64,000 nt of DNA from an uncultured Psychrobacter sp. (lineage in GTDB: Bacteria; Pseudomonadota; Gammaproteobacteria; Pseudomonadales; Moraxellaceae): contig CANMUI010000009.1 in assembly GCA_947501045.1 (NCBI GenBank), forward strand, positions 60,245 to 124,244. Direction: 5' to 3'. The translations under genes and the position numbers were made by a program. The notes under the pieces are model-generated. The model saw nothing but the letters and a program-made list of their open reading frames with translations. It made no database searches and was not told the DNA's origin. This document shows, one piece after another, positions 1 to 8,198 of the stretch (positions within the stretch are counted from its first letter, which is position 1; every line of letters begins with the position of its first letter).

Positions 1-45
1 TCGTGATGAATGATTAGATAATGGTTTAAAATTCTATTACATATA

Positions 46-119
46 TGGAGCGGGCGGTAGGAATCGAACCCACGTCTTTAGCTTGGAAAGCTAATATGTA
101 ACCACTACACTGCACCCGC
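46..119 (-). tRNA. glyT: tRNA-Gly (anticodon UCC)
   Basis: Read on the minus strand, a complete cloverleaf is visible: a 7-bp acceptor stem (GCGGGTG with CGCCCGC), a TTCGATT T-loop and a 5-bp anticodon stem around the loop TTTCCAA, giving anticodon UCC. The 3' CCA is encoded (46-48). It is the third tRNA of a co-directional Thr-Tyr-Gly series, matching the thrU-tyrU-glyT order known from E. coli. There thrT and tufB follow, so those genes are expected just before base 1. Confidence 0.96.
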
Positions 120-179
120 ACAAGCTGTTATAAAGTCCAGTATTAATAACACTAGCTGTTGTAACAAACTTTAAAAATA

Positions 180-263
180 TGGTGGTGGGAGAAGGATTCG
201 AACCTTCGAAGCTTTCGCGACAGATTTACAGTCTGTTGGGTTTGACCGCTCCCCAATCCCACC
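180..263 (-). tRNA. tyrU: tRNA-Tyr (anticodon GUA)
   Basis: The minus strand folds as a class II tRNA of 84 nt with the long variable arm expected for tyrosine. The acceptor stem pairs GGTGGGA with TCCCACC, the anticodon loop is CTGTAAA (anticodon GUA), and CCA is encoded at 180-182. It is the middle member of the three-tRNA transcription unit. Confidence 0.96.
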
Positions 264-324
264 TTATGTTGCTTTTAATAAAACATTTTAGCAAAAAATT
301 TTTAGAAAAAGCTACCTTGAAGAA

Positions 325-400
<76 letters not shown>

Positions 401-422
401 TTGTTCCTTCAAAGTGGGGAGT

Positions 423-450
423 ATTCTATCAAATATATCTTAGAATACAA
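423..450 (-). promoter_or_regulatory. Promoter of the thrU-tyrU-glyT tRNA unit
   Basis: On the minus strand TTGTAT (-35) and TAGAAT (-10) are separated by 16 nt. A short GC-rich discriminator (CTCCCC) lies between the -10 and the predicted start, about 15 nt before the first tRNA base. GC-rich discriminators of this kind are typical of stringently controlled stable-RNA promoters. Assigned by inspection only. Confidence 0.55.
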
Positions 451-575
451 GCCTTATTTCTGCTTTTTCACAGTTTTTTTTGTGAACGTTGATAAAATAT
501 TGATTATATTGCTATTTTTATCGCCTATATTATATTCTCTTATAAGCGTTTATAACAAAAGCATGTAAGCCATAT

Positions 576-2072
576 TTAGCGGATACGCAGTCCATCACAA
601 GCCATTTTTACCGCTTTGACCAGTGCTAAAGCTTTTTTGTTGGTTTCATCCCACTCAGCCTCTGGTACTGAGTCAGCAACTACCCCAGCACCGGCCTGAA
701 TATGAATCTTGCCGCGGCGCATGACTGCGGTGCGAATAGCGATGGCTGTATCCATATTGCCATGCCAGCCAAGATAACCTACTGAGCCACCAAATACTGT
801 ACGACGTACTGGCTCTATCTCATCAATGATTTGCATGGCACGGATTTTGGGAGCGCCTGACAAAGTTCCTGCAGGAAAAGTAGCGCAGAACACATCTAAA
901 GCATCTTTATCAGCGGCTATTGTACCCTCAACGTTTGAGGCAATGTGCATCACTTGCGAGTAACGCTCAATGAGCATCTTTTCAGTAACTTTGACAGTAC
1001 CATACTCACATACGCGGCCAATATCATTGCGTCCTAAATCTATGAGCATCAAATGCTCAGCAATCTCTTTTTGATCAGCCAGCAGCTCTTGCTCAAGCGC
1101 CAAGTCCTCAACTTCATCCAAGCCGCGCTTGCGTGTCCCAGCGAGAGGACGCACGGTTACTTTGCCATTCTCTATCCGCGATAATATCTCAGGAGAGGCG
1201 CCAATGATATCAAAACGCTTATGATCATCTAAAGTATAACCATGAACCAAAAATAAATACGGTGATGGATTCAAAAACCGCAGGGCACGATAAACCGCTA
1301 GTGAGTCACCTTTGTAATCTGCTGTCAAGCGCTGTGCGGGAACCACCTGCATAACGTCGCCTGCTAAAATATAGTCTTTGATTTTATTGACATCGCTACA
1401 GTACTTATCTTTTCCGGTTTGGGAGACGAATTTGGGGGTTGGCATAATAGGCGTAGTCAAATCTGGCATCTCAGCCAGTTTGTCCTCAATTTTTTGTAGC
1501 TCGCGTATAGCATCGCCATAGCCGTCTTCATCATGACAATCAGCATAAACAATGATCGAGAGAGTGTTTTCTAAGTTATCAAAAACAATGACACTCATTG
1601 ACAGCGTTAACCACATATCAGGCAAAGTCATAGGGTTTGGCGCAGCGGATAGTCCAACGCTTGGTTCAATCACCCGCACCATATCGTAGCCAAAGTAACC
1701 GACCAATCCGCCACTAAAGCTTGGTAGCGCCTCAACCTCGTCTACTGTTGGCATCTTATAATCGCGCATCAGCTTACGAATATAATCAAAGGGATCGTCA
1801 ACGGCACTGGTGTCGATATGATCCTCTTTTTTAGTCATCATATTGCCATCGGTATACTGCAAAATTAAATCATTACCCAGACCAATCATTGAATACCGTG
1901 CCCAGCGCTCGCCTCCTACTACCGACTCAAATAAATACGCCGAACCGCTCAAATCACGTACTTTGGAGAACACCGATACCGGAGTTTGTGCATCCATTAG
2001 ACGTTTTTTGACAAGCGGAGCATGACTAAAGCCACGAGCTTTAAAGTCACTATATTCTTCAAAGGTCATCAT
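576..2072 (-). CDS. trpE: Anthranilate synthase component I (TrpE)
   Basis: This is the large subunit of anthranilate synthase, which converts chorismate to anthranilate (first step of tryptophan synthesis) using ammonia from TrpG glutaminase. The 498 residues match the usual family length. The N-terminal half carries the feedback-inhibition domain. The C-terminal chorismate-binding domain has the signatures GASPE, RPLAGTRKRG and FPAGTLSGAPKIRAM. No trpG lies next to it, so the amidotransferase subunit must be elsewhere. Two adjacent ATG codons make the exact start ambiguous by one codon. A strong terminator-like hairpin lies about 50 nt before the start codon in the sense direction, which suggests leader control or upstream insulation. 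Confidence 0.96.
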   Translation of the reverse strand: MMTFEEYSDFKARGFSHAPLVKKRLMDAQTPVSVFSKVRDLSGSAYLFESVVGGERWARYSMIGLGNDLILQYTDGNMMTKKEDHIDTSAVDDPFDYIRKLMRDYKMPTVDEVEALPSFSGGLVGYFGYDMVRVIEPSVGLSAAPNPMTLPDMWLTLSMSVIVFDNLENTLSIIVYADCHDEDGYGDAIRELQKIEDKLAEMPDLTTPIMPTPKFVSQTGKDKYCSDVNKIKDYILAGDVMQVVPAQRLTADYKGDSLAVYRALRFLNPSPYLFLVHGYTLDDHKRFDIIGASPEILSRIENGKVTVRPLAGTRKRGLDEVEDLALEQELLADQKEIAEHLMLIDLGRNDIGRVCEYGTVKVTEKMLIERYSQVMHIASNVEGTIAADKDALDVFCATFPAGTLSGAPKIRAMQIIDEIEPVRRTVFGGSVGYLGWHGNMDTAIAIRTAVMRRGKIHIQAGAGVVADSVPEAEWDETNKKALALVKAVKMACDGLRIR

Positions 2073-2125
2073 AATAAGCAGTCTCTTAGTACATCATTAA
2101 CAAAGAATAAAAATAATAAAAGCAG

Positions 2126-2168
2126 AAAAAAACCACAGCGTAAGTTCCATACTATGGAGCCCACACTG
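2126..2168 (-). terminator. Terminator-like hairpin in the trpE leader
   Basis: On the minus strand two 16-nt arms (2136-2168) pair with one mismatch and three G-U pairs, followed by UGG and seven Us (2132-2126). It lies 54 nt upstream of the trpE start codon and 190 nt after the FHA gene stop. It may end FHA transcription or act as an attenuator. No Trp-codon-rich leader peptide was found. Confidence 0.7.
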
Positions 2169-2211
2169 AAAATAAATAGAGAGAAAACAACTTAAGTCCA
2201 TCTAAAACTCA

Positions 2212-2239
2212 GTTAGCCAGTATAACAAAACTGGCTAAC
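2212..2239. repeat. 9-bp inverted repeat between the FHA gene and trpE
   Basis: GTTAGCCAG at 2212-2220 and CTGGCTAAC at 2231-2239 form a perfect 9-bp dyad with a 10-nt spacer. A minus-strand TATACT (2219-2224) inside it could be a -10 box for trpE, although no good -35 box precedes it. There is no U-tract, so an operator or leader hairpin fits better than a terminator. Confidence 0.45.
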
Positions 2240-2359
2240 ATTTGGGTTTGGGACAGCTAAATAACTTATGTAAGTCTGAGTACGTGTGCCTCTATTTTTT
2301 ATGGTCTAAAAATAGCTATCACTAGTACCATATTTGAATCATCAAACAGACCCTAAGTA

Positions 2360-3559
2360 TTATGCTCCGCCCATGTTAAATAACCATAAGGCGATACCGA
2401 TAATAAGAATGGCAATAAATACCCAAATAAACCAGCCACCGCTAGGTTTTCTCTCGGTTTGACCGGGATTAGCAGGGTTATCAATAGCTTGATCCATGGC
2501 GTTATTACCCTCAGTACCTAAATCTCGCCCTTGACCCAAATTGGCGGTTCCTGAGAACTGTGCTGACGCAGCTTGTTTGGCGCGTAGTACATCTGGATCA
2601 GCTTCTTCTTGCAGCTCCGTTGTGGTAGTTTTATCATGTTCTGGCGTGACGACTGACTCTTGATGAGCGGCTGTCTTTTTCATCAGCGGTTCATCGGTTT
2701 TTGGCTCATCAGTTGCCGGCTTTGTTTCTAATGGTTCTGCTTTTAAGGTCTTATCAGACTTATCGTTTGACATCATTGTCTCCTGTTCTTCTTCTTCAAG
2801 TGGTACGGTGTTTTTTAACAATATAGGTTCTACGACTGCGGCAGCGGGGGAGGTATTTTCATCCACTGTAGATGCCATTACCTCTTTGATCATTGTTTCT
2901 TTGTTTACTGGCTCGTCAGTGTTACTTGCCGTCTCTTGATCGTCAAGCGTTTCTTTAATAGTAGTTGTTTGGTCAATGGTAGTTGGTTGTGAAGCTTTAG
3001 AGGCGGGTTTAGACGTTTCTCTTGCTTCAGTCTCAGAAGTAACGACAGCATCAGCGGTAACGGCAGCTATATCCTCTTCTACTGACTCATCTGTAGTAGA
3101 TGTTGGGGTTGCAGTTTTAGTAGCAGAGCCGTCATTAGCTTGCACATTATCCATCTCTGCGCTTACAGGTGCTAAATCTACTTGATCATTGCTCCTAGAT
3201 GTCTTGCTCTCTACAGGCATCGCCACCTGAAAAGCAAAACTTGCAAAGCTGACAGTATCATCAACATTGAGCAGCTTGGCATCGCTACCTTCAATACGCT
3301 GATCATTAATAAAAGTACCGTTTGATGACTCCAAGTCTTTGATATGTAGTTTACCGTTTAACACGCTAAGCTGAGCGTGATTACGCGATACAGATTTGCT
3401 TCCTAGTACCACATCGTTGTCATTGCCACGACCAATGGATAAATTATCACTGACGGTCAGTGTCAAATCACCAAGCGCTTCTGTCAAAGCATTGAGTTGC
3501 CAAGTATTAGACTCTACATCGGTTGTCGCAGCGTTATTTTGCTCTAAATGATTCGCCAT
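2360..3559 (-). CDS. FHA-domain protein with C-terminal membrane anchor
   Basis: The protein has 399 residues. Residues ~38-95 form a forkhead-associated domain, a phosphothreonine-binding module, with the diagnostic series SIGRGNDNDVV, SVSRNHA and SSNGTFIND. Residues ~110-365 are a low-complexity linker rich in Thr, Glu, Asp and Ser and likely disordered. A single hydrophobic segment (~376-394, GGWFIWVFIAILIIGIALW) lies five to six residues from the C terminus, so the FHA head should face the cytoplasm on a tail anchor. AAGGAG sits 7 nt before the ATG. No Ser/Thr kinase, phosphatase or type VI secretion gene is nearby, so its partner is unknown. Domain call firm, function not known. Confidence 0.85.
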   Translation of the reverse strand: MANHLEQNNAATTDVESNTWQLNALTEALGDLTLTVSDNLSIGRGNDNDVVLGSKSVSRNHAQLSVLNGKLHIKDLESSNGTFINDQRIEGSDAKLLNVDDTVSFASFAFQVAMPVESKTSRSNDQVDLAPVSAEMDNVQANDGSATKTATPTSTTDESVEEDIAAVTADAVVTSETEARETSKPASKASQPTTIDQTTTIKETLDDQETASNTDEPVNKETMIKEVMASTVDENTSPAAAVVEPILLKNTVPLEEEEQETMMSNDKSDKTLKAEPLETKPATDEPKTDEPLMKKTAAHQESVVTPEHDKTTTTELQEEADPDVLRAKQAASAQFSGTANLGQGRDLGTEGNNAMDQAIDNPANPGQTERKPSGGWFIWVFIAILIIGIALWLFNMGGA

Positions 3560-3662
3560 ATCGTTACTCCTTTTTATTAAATATTTTATAGGTTCTTTTA
3601 TTGTATCGATCTAATTATGTTATAAACGACTAACCTGTTATATAAACTATCATATTAATATT

Positions 3663-4517
3663 TTACTTTAAAATAGTGGGCATAAAACGCGCTTTGATAA
3701 CTCCTATTAGCTTACTATAAGGAATACTGAGCACTGGCATGCCATAAGCATACGGGCTAATAGAGTAATGCTGATAGCGAATATCAACTCCTCTATCAGT
3801 CAAAGTGACATTATCACTAAGCGTAAACGGCCAGTTCTGCTCATAACTACTAACATCCTCATCTATCGTACGTACCCATGTTTTGTAAGCATCATAAGCT
3901 AATGCTGCAAACTTGGACTTTTTGCCGCTAATAAGCATGTCATCAAGGCTGATTTGGGTTTTATGACTAGGATCAAAAATTAGATATTCGCTATAAGGCA
4001 TACCATGCGCGCCGCCAGTAAAAACATAAGCGTCAATCTCAAATAGCTCAAAATCTTGGCGCTGCCCAAGTGTGACATGCCCCATATAATTGGGGGTCAC
4101 CAACAATTGATATGACCACGGTCTGTCATCTGGCACCTCAATGAACTGCGATTTGGCAAAGTCATCGAGCGCCGTTTGGGTGGTTTTATCATCGTCGCTT
4201 TTAGAGGGTTCAGATTCGCTCGGTTTGCTATTAATTACTATATTATTGATGCGCCGATTGACGATATTATTGATCCAATCTTGATTAGTTTTGATATATT
4301 TGACATCGATATCAGGGCAATTGTTGTTCTCATAGCATTGATCTTGTAGGCTTTTTGGTAGTTCATACTCTAAATAGTAGTCACTGCTAATCAAAGTATT
4401 AGCTAAGGCAGATAACGGGAATAGTCCTAAAAACAAACATAGCAACCTGCTGCCTATTTGCGCGTTTAGTGGCATAGGCGAGCGGTTGATATGACTAAGA
4501 GGAGCAAATGCTGGCAT
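3663..4517 (-). CDS. Exported DUF3298 (RsiV C-terminal-like) protein
   Basis: Residues ~24-39 form a signal-peptide core (LLCLFLGLFPLSALA), so export to the periplasm is expected. The mature part has the DUF3298 pattern: a FTGGAHG motif, then a long strand/helix region and a C-terminal PYAYG motif. The family resembles the extracytoplasmic part of the anti-sigma factor RsiV and of lysozyme-inhibitor-like proteins. A Ser/Asp/Lys-rich insert (~100-115) interrupts the N-terminal DUF4163-like part. The first ATG is preferred because GAGAG lies just upstream, although a second Met at residue 15 would shorten the long leader. Function is not established. Confidence 0.75.
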   Translation of the reverse strand: MPAFAPLSHINRSPMPLNAQIGSRLLCLFLGLFPLSALANTLISSDYYLEYELPKSLQDQCYENNNCPDIDVKYIKTNQDWINNIVNRRINNIVINSKPSESEPSKSDDDKTTQTALDDFAKSQFIEVPDDRPWSYQLLVTPNYMGHVTLGQRQDFELFEIDAYVFTGGAHGMPYSEYLIFDPSHKTQISLDDMLISGKKSKFAALAYDAYKTWVRTIDEDVSSYEQNWPFTLSDNVTLTDRGVDIRYQHYSISPYAYGMPVLSIPYSKLIGVIKARFMPTILK

Positions 4518-4893
4518 AGACTCTCGCTACTATATTTAGAACTATAGCGATATAGTACCGCAAGTATGATTGTCTATTGTTGAAACACTGTTTGTGTTTT
4601 TGTAGGGCTGAATGTCGCTATTTATGGTCAAATATCAGCTTAAGAACAGGGATAATAATTAGAGACAGTAAATAAAAACAGTAATTAGAGGCGATAAAAA
4701 AGATACAGTGGGCGTGTTTTTTAGATAATAAGCAAGTTTTTATGATTACTAGATAGGTCTCGTGAGGTGCTACAACGTGATAAAAACAAAGCCTATGGAG
4801 TCGTTGCGCGCATATATAGTGTATTCATTATTCGAGCGGTCTATTTGACTCATGTCATTAGATGACATTTTAAGCCTCATAGAATATAAAATA
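4518..4893. other. Gene-free stretch with two small dyads
   Basis: No coding sequence is seen in these 376 bases. ACTATA/TATAGT (4541-4556) lies just upstream of the DUF3298 gene and may be part of its control region. ATGTCAT/ATGACAT (4852-4868, 3-nt loop) lies just after the DUF606 pair but lacks a U-tract on the minus strand, so it is a poor terminator. Confidence 0.4.
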
Positions 4894-5340
4894 TTAGAAA
4901 AACCTAATTAATGCGACTCCAGAAGCTAAAACGACAACACCAAGTATCTTGCGGCCGTTGACAGGCTTTTTTTTAAATCCAATTAATCCGAAATGATCTA
5001 ATACTACAGCGGTACTTAACTGCCCCATTAGTATTAATCCAACTAGAAGTCCGGCACCAACTACTGGGGCTAGAAAAGTAGTGGCAAAAACAAAATAAGC
5101 GCCCAAAAACCCGCCAATCCAGTGCCACCATTTTGTGTCGGTGTCTTTGATTATGGTAGGAATAGAGATTTTACGTATTATTATTACCACAAAGAGGGCC
5201 ACAAATCCTATGGTAAAGGATATAGCAGCAGATATTATAGGGCTATGAGTCCATACTGCGGTAAGCTGCGAATTTACACCGCCCTGAATGGCAAGACACA
5301 TGCCACCTACTATACCCATTACTATATAAAAAATATTCAT
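4894..5340 (-). CDS. DUF606 (YdcZ-type) DMT-superfamily membrane protein, second of a pair
   Basis: A 148-residue inner-membrane protein with about five hydrophobic segments and the DUF606 signatures GGMCLAIQGGVNSQL near the N terminus, WWHWIGGFLGAYFV in the middle and VVLDHFGLIGF near the end. DUF606 proteins are short (four- to five-helix) relatives of drug/metabolite transporters and are often encoded as adjacent, dissimilar pairs. This copy follows its paralogue by 15 bp, so both are very likely co-transcribed and may form a heterodimer. AAGG lies upstream of the ATG. Substrate unknown. Confidence 0.85.
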   Translation of the reverse strand: MNIFYIVMGIVGGMCLAIQGGVNSQLTAVWTHSPIISAAISFTIGFVALFVVIIIRKISIPTIIKDTDTKWWHWIGGFLGAYFVFATTFLAPVVGAGLLVGLILMGQLSTAVVLDHFGLIGFKKKPVNGRKILGVVVLASGVALIRFF

Positions 5341-5355
5341 AACTGCCTTTTATGT

Positions 5356-5796
5356 TTATGATTTACGGATAAGAAGGACACCAGCGCCTAACAATGCGAT
5401 TCCAATAAGACGAGTTGTATTTACTGGACGAACGGGGTAACCAGCAAGCCCAAAATGATCTAACACTACAGCAGCTAATATTTGACCTGCCAAAACTAAG
5501 GCTACGACTACGCTTGCTCCTAAACGAGGAGAGAGATAAACCAGAGAGTAGACAAAATAGGCACCCAGTATTCCTCCTGTCCAATGCCACCAAAGTATTT
5601 TATCTGTAAGCGCAGGAATAGGAATGAATAATACGAGGCTCAAAGCCCACAGTGCTAGTGCACCCACTAAAAAGGAGATTGCCGATGCTAACACAGAGTT
5701 TTTTGCCCAATGCTTGGTAAGTTGTGCATTAATACCGCCCTGAGCACCAATAAAGGCTCCCCCAAGCACGCCCATTATTATGGCTATCAAATTCAC
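5356..5796 (-). CDS. DUF606 (YdcZ-type) DMT-superfamily membrane protein, first of a pair
   Basis: The 146 residues are clearly homologous to the downstream protein: QGGINAQL, WWHWTGGILGAYFVY and VVLDHFGLAGY occupy the same places, with the same hydrophobic pattern. The start is GTG (5794-5796), with AGGTG five nt upstream. It is the promoter-proximal gene of the two-gene unit and divergent from the beta-helix gene at 5943. The tandem dissimilar arrangement resembles small multidrug-resistance heterodimers, but transport activity is inferred only. Confidence 0.85.
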   Translation of the reverse strand: MNLIAIIMGVLGGAFIGAQGGINAQLTKHWAKNSVLASAISFLVGALALWALSLVLFIPIPALTDKILWWHWTGGILGAYFVYSLVYLSPRLGASVVVALVLAGQILAAVVLDHFGLAGYPVRPVNTTRLIGIALLGAGVLLIRKS

Positions 5797-5942
5797 TTAT
5801 TCACCTGTTGATTGACATGAGATTGAAGCACTCTACTATACCTCTAGAACAGTAGAACAAAAACATTCTTTCTATATCAATTTCTTAAAATTATTATATT
5901 TATACCAATAATCTACAGCGTCCAATAAAAAGAGGCTATTTG

Positions 5943-7424
5943 ATGAAAAAGATATCATTGCTAATAATGAGCTCAGTAATCATGCATATAGCCTTCTCTT
6001 CTGTCTCTGCCACTGCAGGAATAAAATTTGATAGTAGTACACAACTAAAGATGCCAAGCGACTGGACTGGCAATAAAAATTTAAGAGTAATGCCGTATAA
6101 GAATCAATCGGTTGACGTACCCATTCTAGACTTACGTTATCCTCACAATGAAGGTTATCGCAATGAGGACAGCGTAGACGTACAAACCGTCAATCAGAAA
6201 ATTGCTAGTCTAGGCGATAATGGGATTGTGCTTATAAGTGGCAGTGTTGTGTTTGACGATAGCCTGATTATTGGCAAAAATCAGACTCTACTAGGTAACG
6301 GCTCTCTACAGATTAAAACGATATCTGGCAATACCATTACTTATATACGCAAAGTGCCGGCCGTGATTTCCAATAGCTCAAACAGCAGTGTTATCAAAGT
6401 TGCCTCTAATACCAATATAAGCGGCGTAACTCTTAAAGGTGGTTTGGAGGGTATCAGTAGTTTAAACACTAGCACTAATAATATCACCACAAGCAACGTC
6501 AGTATTAGCGATGTTGATATCTCAGCGACTACAGGCGATGGTATTAAACTGGATAATACCGATGGTCTTAGTATAAGCAATAGCGCAATTCATGATTTGA
6601 GCATTTGTGAAGATAAGACAATTTGTGAATTTTCAGTACTCTCGCCGACCATTGCTCCAAATGCTGCAATAAGTGCTATTGGTAGTAGCAACATTATCAT
6701 TGATAACGTCGATATCGATAGCGTTACCTATGGTATCTTTTTAGCTAATAATTTTTTAAAAGGCAATTATGACTCAGATACCAACACTTATAAGAACACA
6801 ACCTCAAATGTGACAATCAACAATACCAAAATTAGTAACTCACGCCGTGAAGGGCTACTCTTAGTAGGCAACGATGGCGTAACGACTAATAACCTTACTA
6901 TTGATAATAGTCATCAAGTACAAGATATGGATTTGGTCGTATTGCAAGCCAGCCACGACGTAACTATGAACGATACTAATCTATTGGGCGGCGTCAATGG
7001 CTTAATGATCGTTAATTCAGCTACCTTACCTAATTTCAATGACAATAATATTAGCGTAACAGATATGACTATTAGTGCTCCCAGTCGTTCTGGCGTATTT
7101 ATTAATCCAGCTGCAACTATTAGCTTAGAGAATGTCACTATTAACGATCCAGGAATCGCTGGATTATCGTTGTTGGGTAATGAGTTTGGTAATGACTGGT
7201 TAGATAAGGCTGTCGAAAATGTCACTTTGACTAACGTTCAGGTAAACCATCCTGCAAAAAGTGCAATTACTTTTTCTGGTCCTATAAAAAATATTAGCGG
7301 TGATGTGAGTAGCACTAAAAACGCCTGCCTTAATCAATTTGATTTGGGACAACTTGAGCAAGAGGCTGGTAATATTTTGACCATTAATGGCAAAGTATTG
7401 GCGGATTTGAAGGATTGTGATTAG
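5943..7424 (+). CDS. Secreted right-handed parallel beta-helix protein
   Basis: The 493-residue product has a cleavable signal peptide (hydrophobic core LLIMSSVIMHIAFSS, cleavage near ATA). From about residue 110 it is a long series of imperfect 20-25-residue coils rich in Asn, Ile, Val, Thr and Ser (patterns such as ITTSNVSISDVDIS), characteristic of pectin-lyase-like beta-helices. It could be a surface or periplasmic polysaccharide-active enzyme or an adhesin. No catalytic signature was recognised. AGAGG lies 7 nt before the ATG at 5943; an upstream TTG is in frame but has worse spacing. The protein at 29669-30964 has a similar fold but no obvious close identity. Confidence 0.75.
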   Translation: MKKISLLIMSSVIMHIAFSSVSATAGIKFDSSTQLKMPSDWTGNKNLRVMPYKNQSVDVPILDLRYPHNEGYRNEDSVDVQTVNQKIASLGDNGIVLISGSVVFDDSLIIGKNQTLLGNGSLQIKTISGNTITYIRKVPAVISNSSNSSVIKVASNTNISGVTLKGGLEGISSLNTSTNNITTSNVSISDVDISATTGDGIKLDNTDGLSISNSAIHDLSICEDKTICEFSVLSPTIAPNAAISAIGSSNIIIDNVDIDSVTYGIFLANNFLKGNYDSDTNTYKNTTSNVTINNTKISNSRREGLLLVGNDGVTTNNLTIDNSHQVQDMDLVVLQASHDVTMNDTNLLGGVNGLMIVNSATLPNFNDNNISVTDMTISAPSRSGVFINPAATISLENVTINDPGIAGLSLLGNEFGNDWLDKAVENVTLTNVQVNHPAKSAITFSGPIKNISGDVSSTKNACLNQFDLGQLEQEAGNILTINGKVLADLKDCD

Positions 7425-7469
7425 GTGTGTTAAGTATCTGACTATAGTACTGACAAAATTAATTGAACT

Positions 7470-7508
7470 AAAAAAACACAGCTAGCGTGTCTTTGGATGC
7501 TGTTTTTA
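7470..7508 (+). terminator. Probable terminator after the beta-helix gene
   Basis: ACAGC (7478-7482) pairs with GCTGT (7498-7502), extended by an A-run and a following run of Ts. The sequence resembles the prfC terminator (12181-12213) and the segment at 10896-10930 in its run of As, GACA-like arm and TCTAA-type tail. Confidence 0.45.
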
Positions 7509-7593
7509 GTGGTCTAATACTGGTGGTTCTATTAATTTTTGGGTTTCAATTTTTTAAAACCAAAACCTAAATATAACTGATTTTGTACTGAAA

Positions 7594-7625
7594 TTGTCTT
7601 ATAATTAGAATCATTCGTAAGACAA
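7594..7625. promoter_or_regulatory. Operator/promoter of the toxin-antitoxin pair
   Basis: TTGTCTTA (7594-7601) and TAAGACAA (7618-7625) form a perfect 8-bp inverted repeat with a 16-bp spacer. A consensus -10 box TATAAT (7600-7605) overlaps the left arm; the -35 region is weak. Binding of the antitoxin or the TA complex here would block RNA polymerase, the usual autoregulation of RelB/DinJ-type systems. The operator role is inferred from position. Confidence 0.65.
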
Positions 7626-7639
7626 AAGGGGTACAAATC

Positions 7640-7933
7640 ATGGCAACTGTTAATTTTAATATGCGAATTGAAAAAGAACTCAAAGACGAAACCAGTCAAA
7701 TTTTCGAGAATTATGGGATGACTACCGCTCAAGCTGTCAGAATGTTTTTGGTCAATGTTGCCAAAACGAAGAAAGTGCCGCTGTCGTTTGATTATCAAGC
7801 GGATGATTTGGTAATCGGTGCTGAGACATTAAAGGCGATTGAGCAGGGGCGTTTAGATTACCAAGCAGGGAAACTCGATAGATTAGCTCCTGACAAGGCT
7901 ATACAAGCTTTACAGGATCTTACTCGTGGCTAG
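7640..7933 (+). CDS. RelB/DinJ-family antitoxin
   Basis: The 97 residues begin with a ribbon-helix-helix strand (ATVNFNMRIEKELKDE) followed by the DinJ-typical segment NYGMTTAQAVRMFL. Such proteins form DNA-binding dimers whose C-terminal tail neutralises the toxin, here the charged tail LDYQAGKLDRLAPDKAIQ. AAGGGG lies 8 nt before the ATG. The last codons overlap the start of the toxin gene by 8 nt, a standard translationally coupled arrangement. The perfect dyad at 7594-7625 over the -10 box supports autoregulation. Confidence 0.9.
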   Translation: MATVNFNMRIEKELKDETSQIFENYGMTTAQAVRMFLVNVAKTKKVPLSFDYQADDLVIGAETLKAIEQGRLDYQAGKLDRLAPDKAIQALQDLTRG

Positions 7934-8198
7934 AACGGTTATTCCAACCAATCAATTCAAGCGTGATATCAAAAAGCAGTCAATCGAGCTTATCACGCCG
8001 CAATGGATTGAGGTTATGAATTGCTTGATTAATGATATGCAGCTGCCTGTCAGATTTTGCAATCATGCCCTTACTGGCGACAAGAAACACCTCATGGATT
8101 GTCATGTTAAGCCTGATCTGGTGTTGTTGTATGAATACGAAAATGATACAGACTTAATTCTACATCGGCTAGGATCGCACAGTGAGCTGAAAATTTAG
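7926..8198 (+). CDS. YafQ-family mRNA interferase toxin
   Basis: The 90-residue protein belongs to the YafQ branch of the RelE superfamily, ribosome-dependent endoribonucleases. The N terminus FKRDIKK is typical. The catalytic region is intact as far as can be judged: a conserved His in the LTGDKKH segment, the pair DCHVKPDLVLLY (His and Asp) and the C-terminal RLGSHSEL with the key His. The start is GTG overlapping the antitoxin stop region. Nothing suggests inactivation, so the pair is probably functional. Such modules often sit in accessory DNA, consistent with this locus. Confidence 0.88.
   Translation: MARTVIPTNQFKRDIKKQSIELITPQWIEVMNCLINDMQLPVRFCNHALTGDKKHLMDCHVKPDLVLLYEYENDTDLILHRLGSHSELKI

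Noticed and set aside
2073..2168. Leader peptide for ribosome-mediated trp attenuation
   Set aside because: Short frames in the leader contain at most one Trp codon and overlap the hairpin stem; no tandem Trp codons.
2321..2328. ACTAGTAC, a half-site like that of the TrpR operator, upstream of trpE
   Set aside because: Only one half-site is present, ~250 nt before the start codon and not over a promoter; no trpR gene is in the window.
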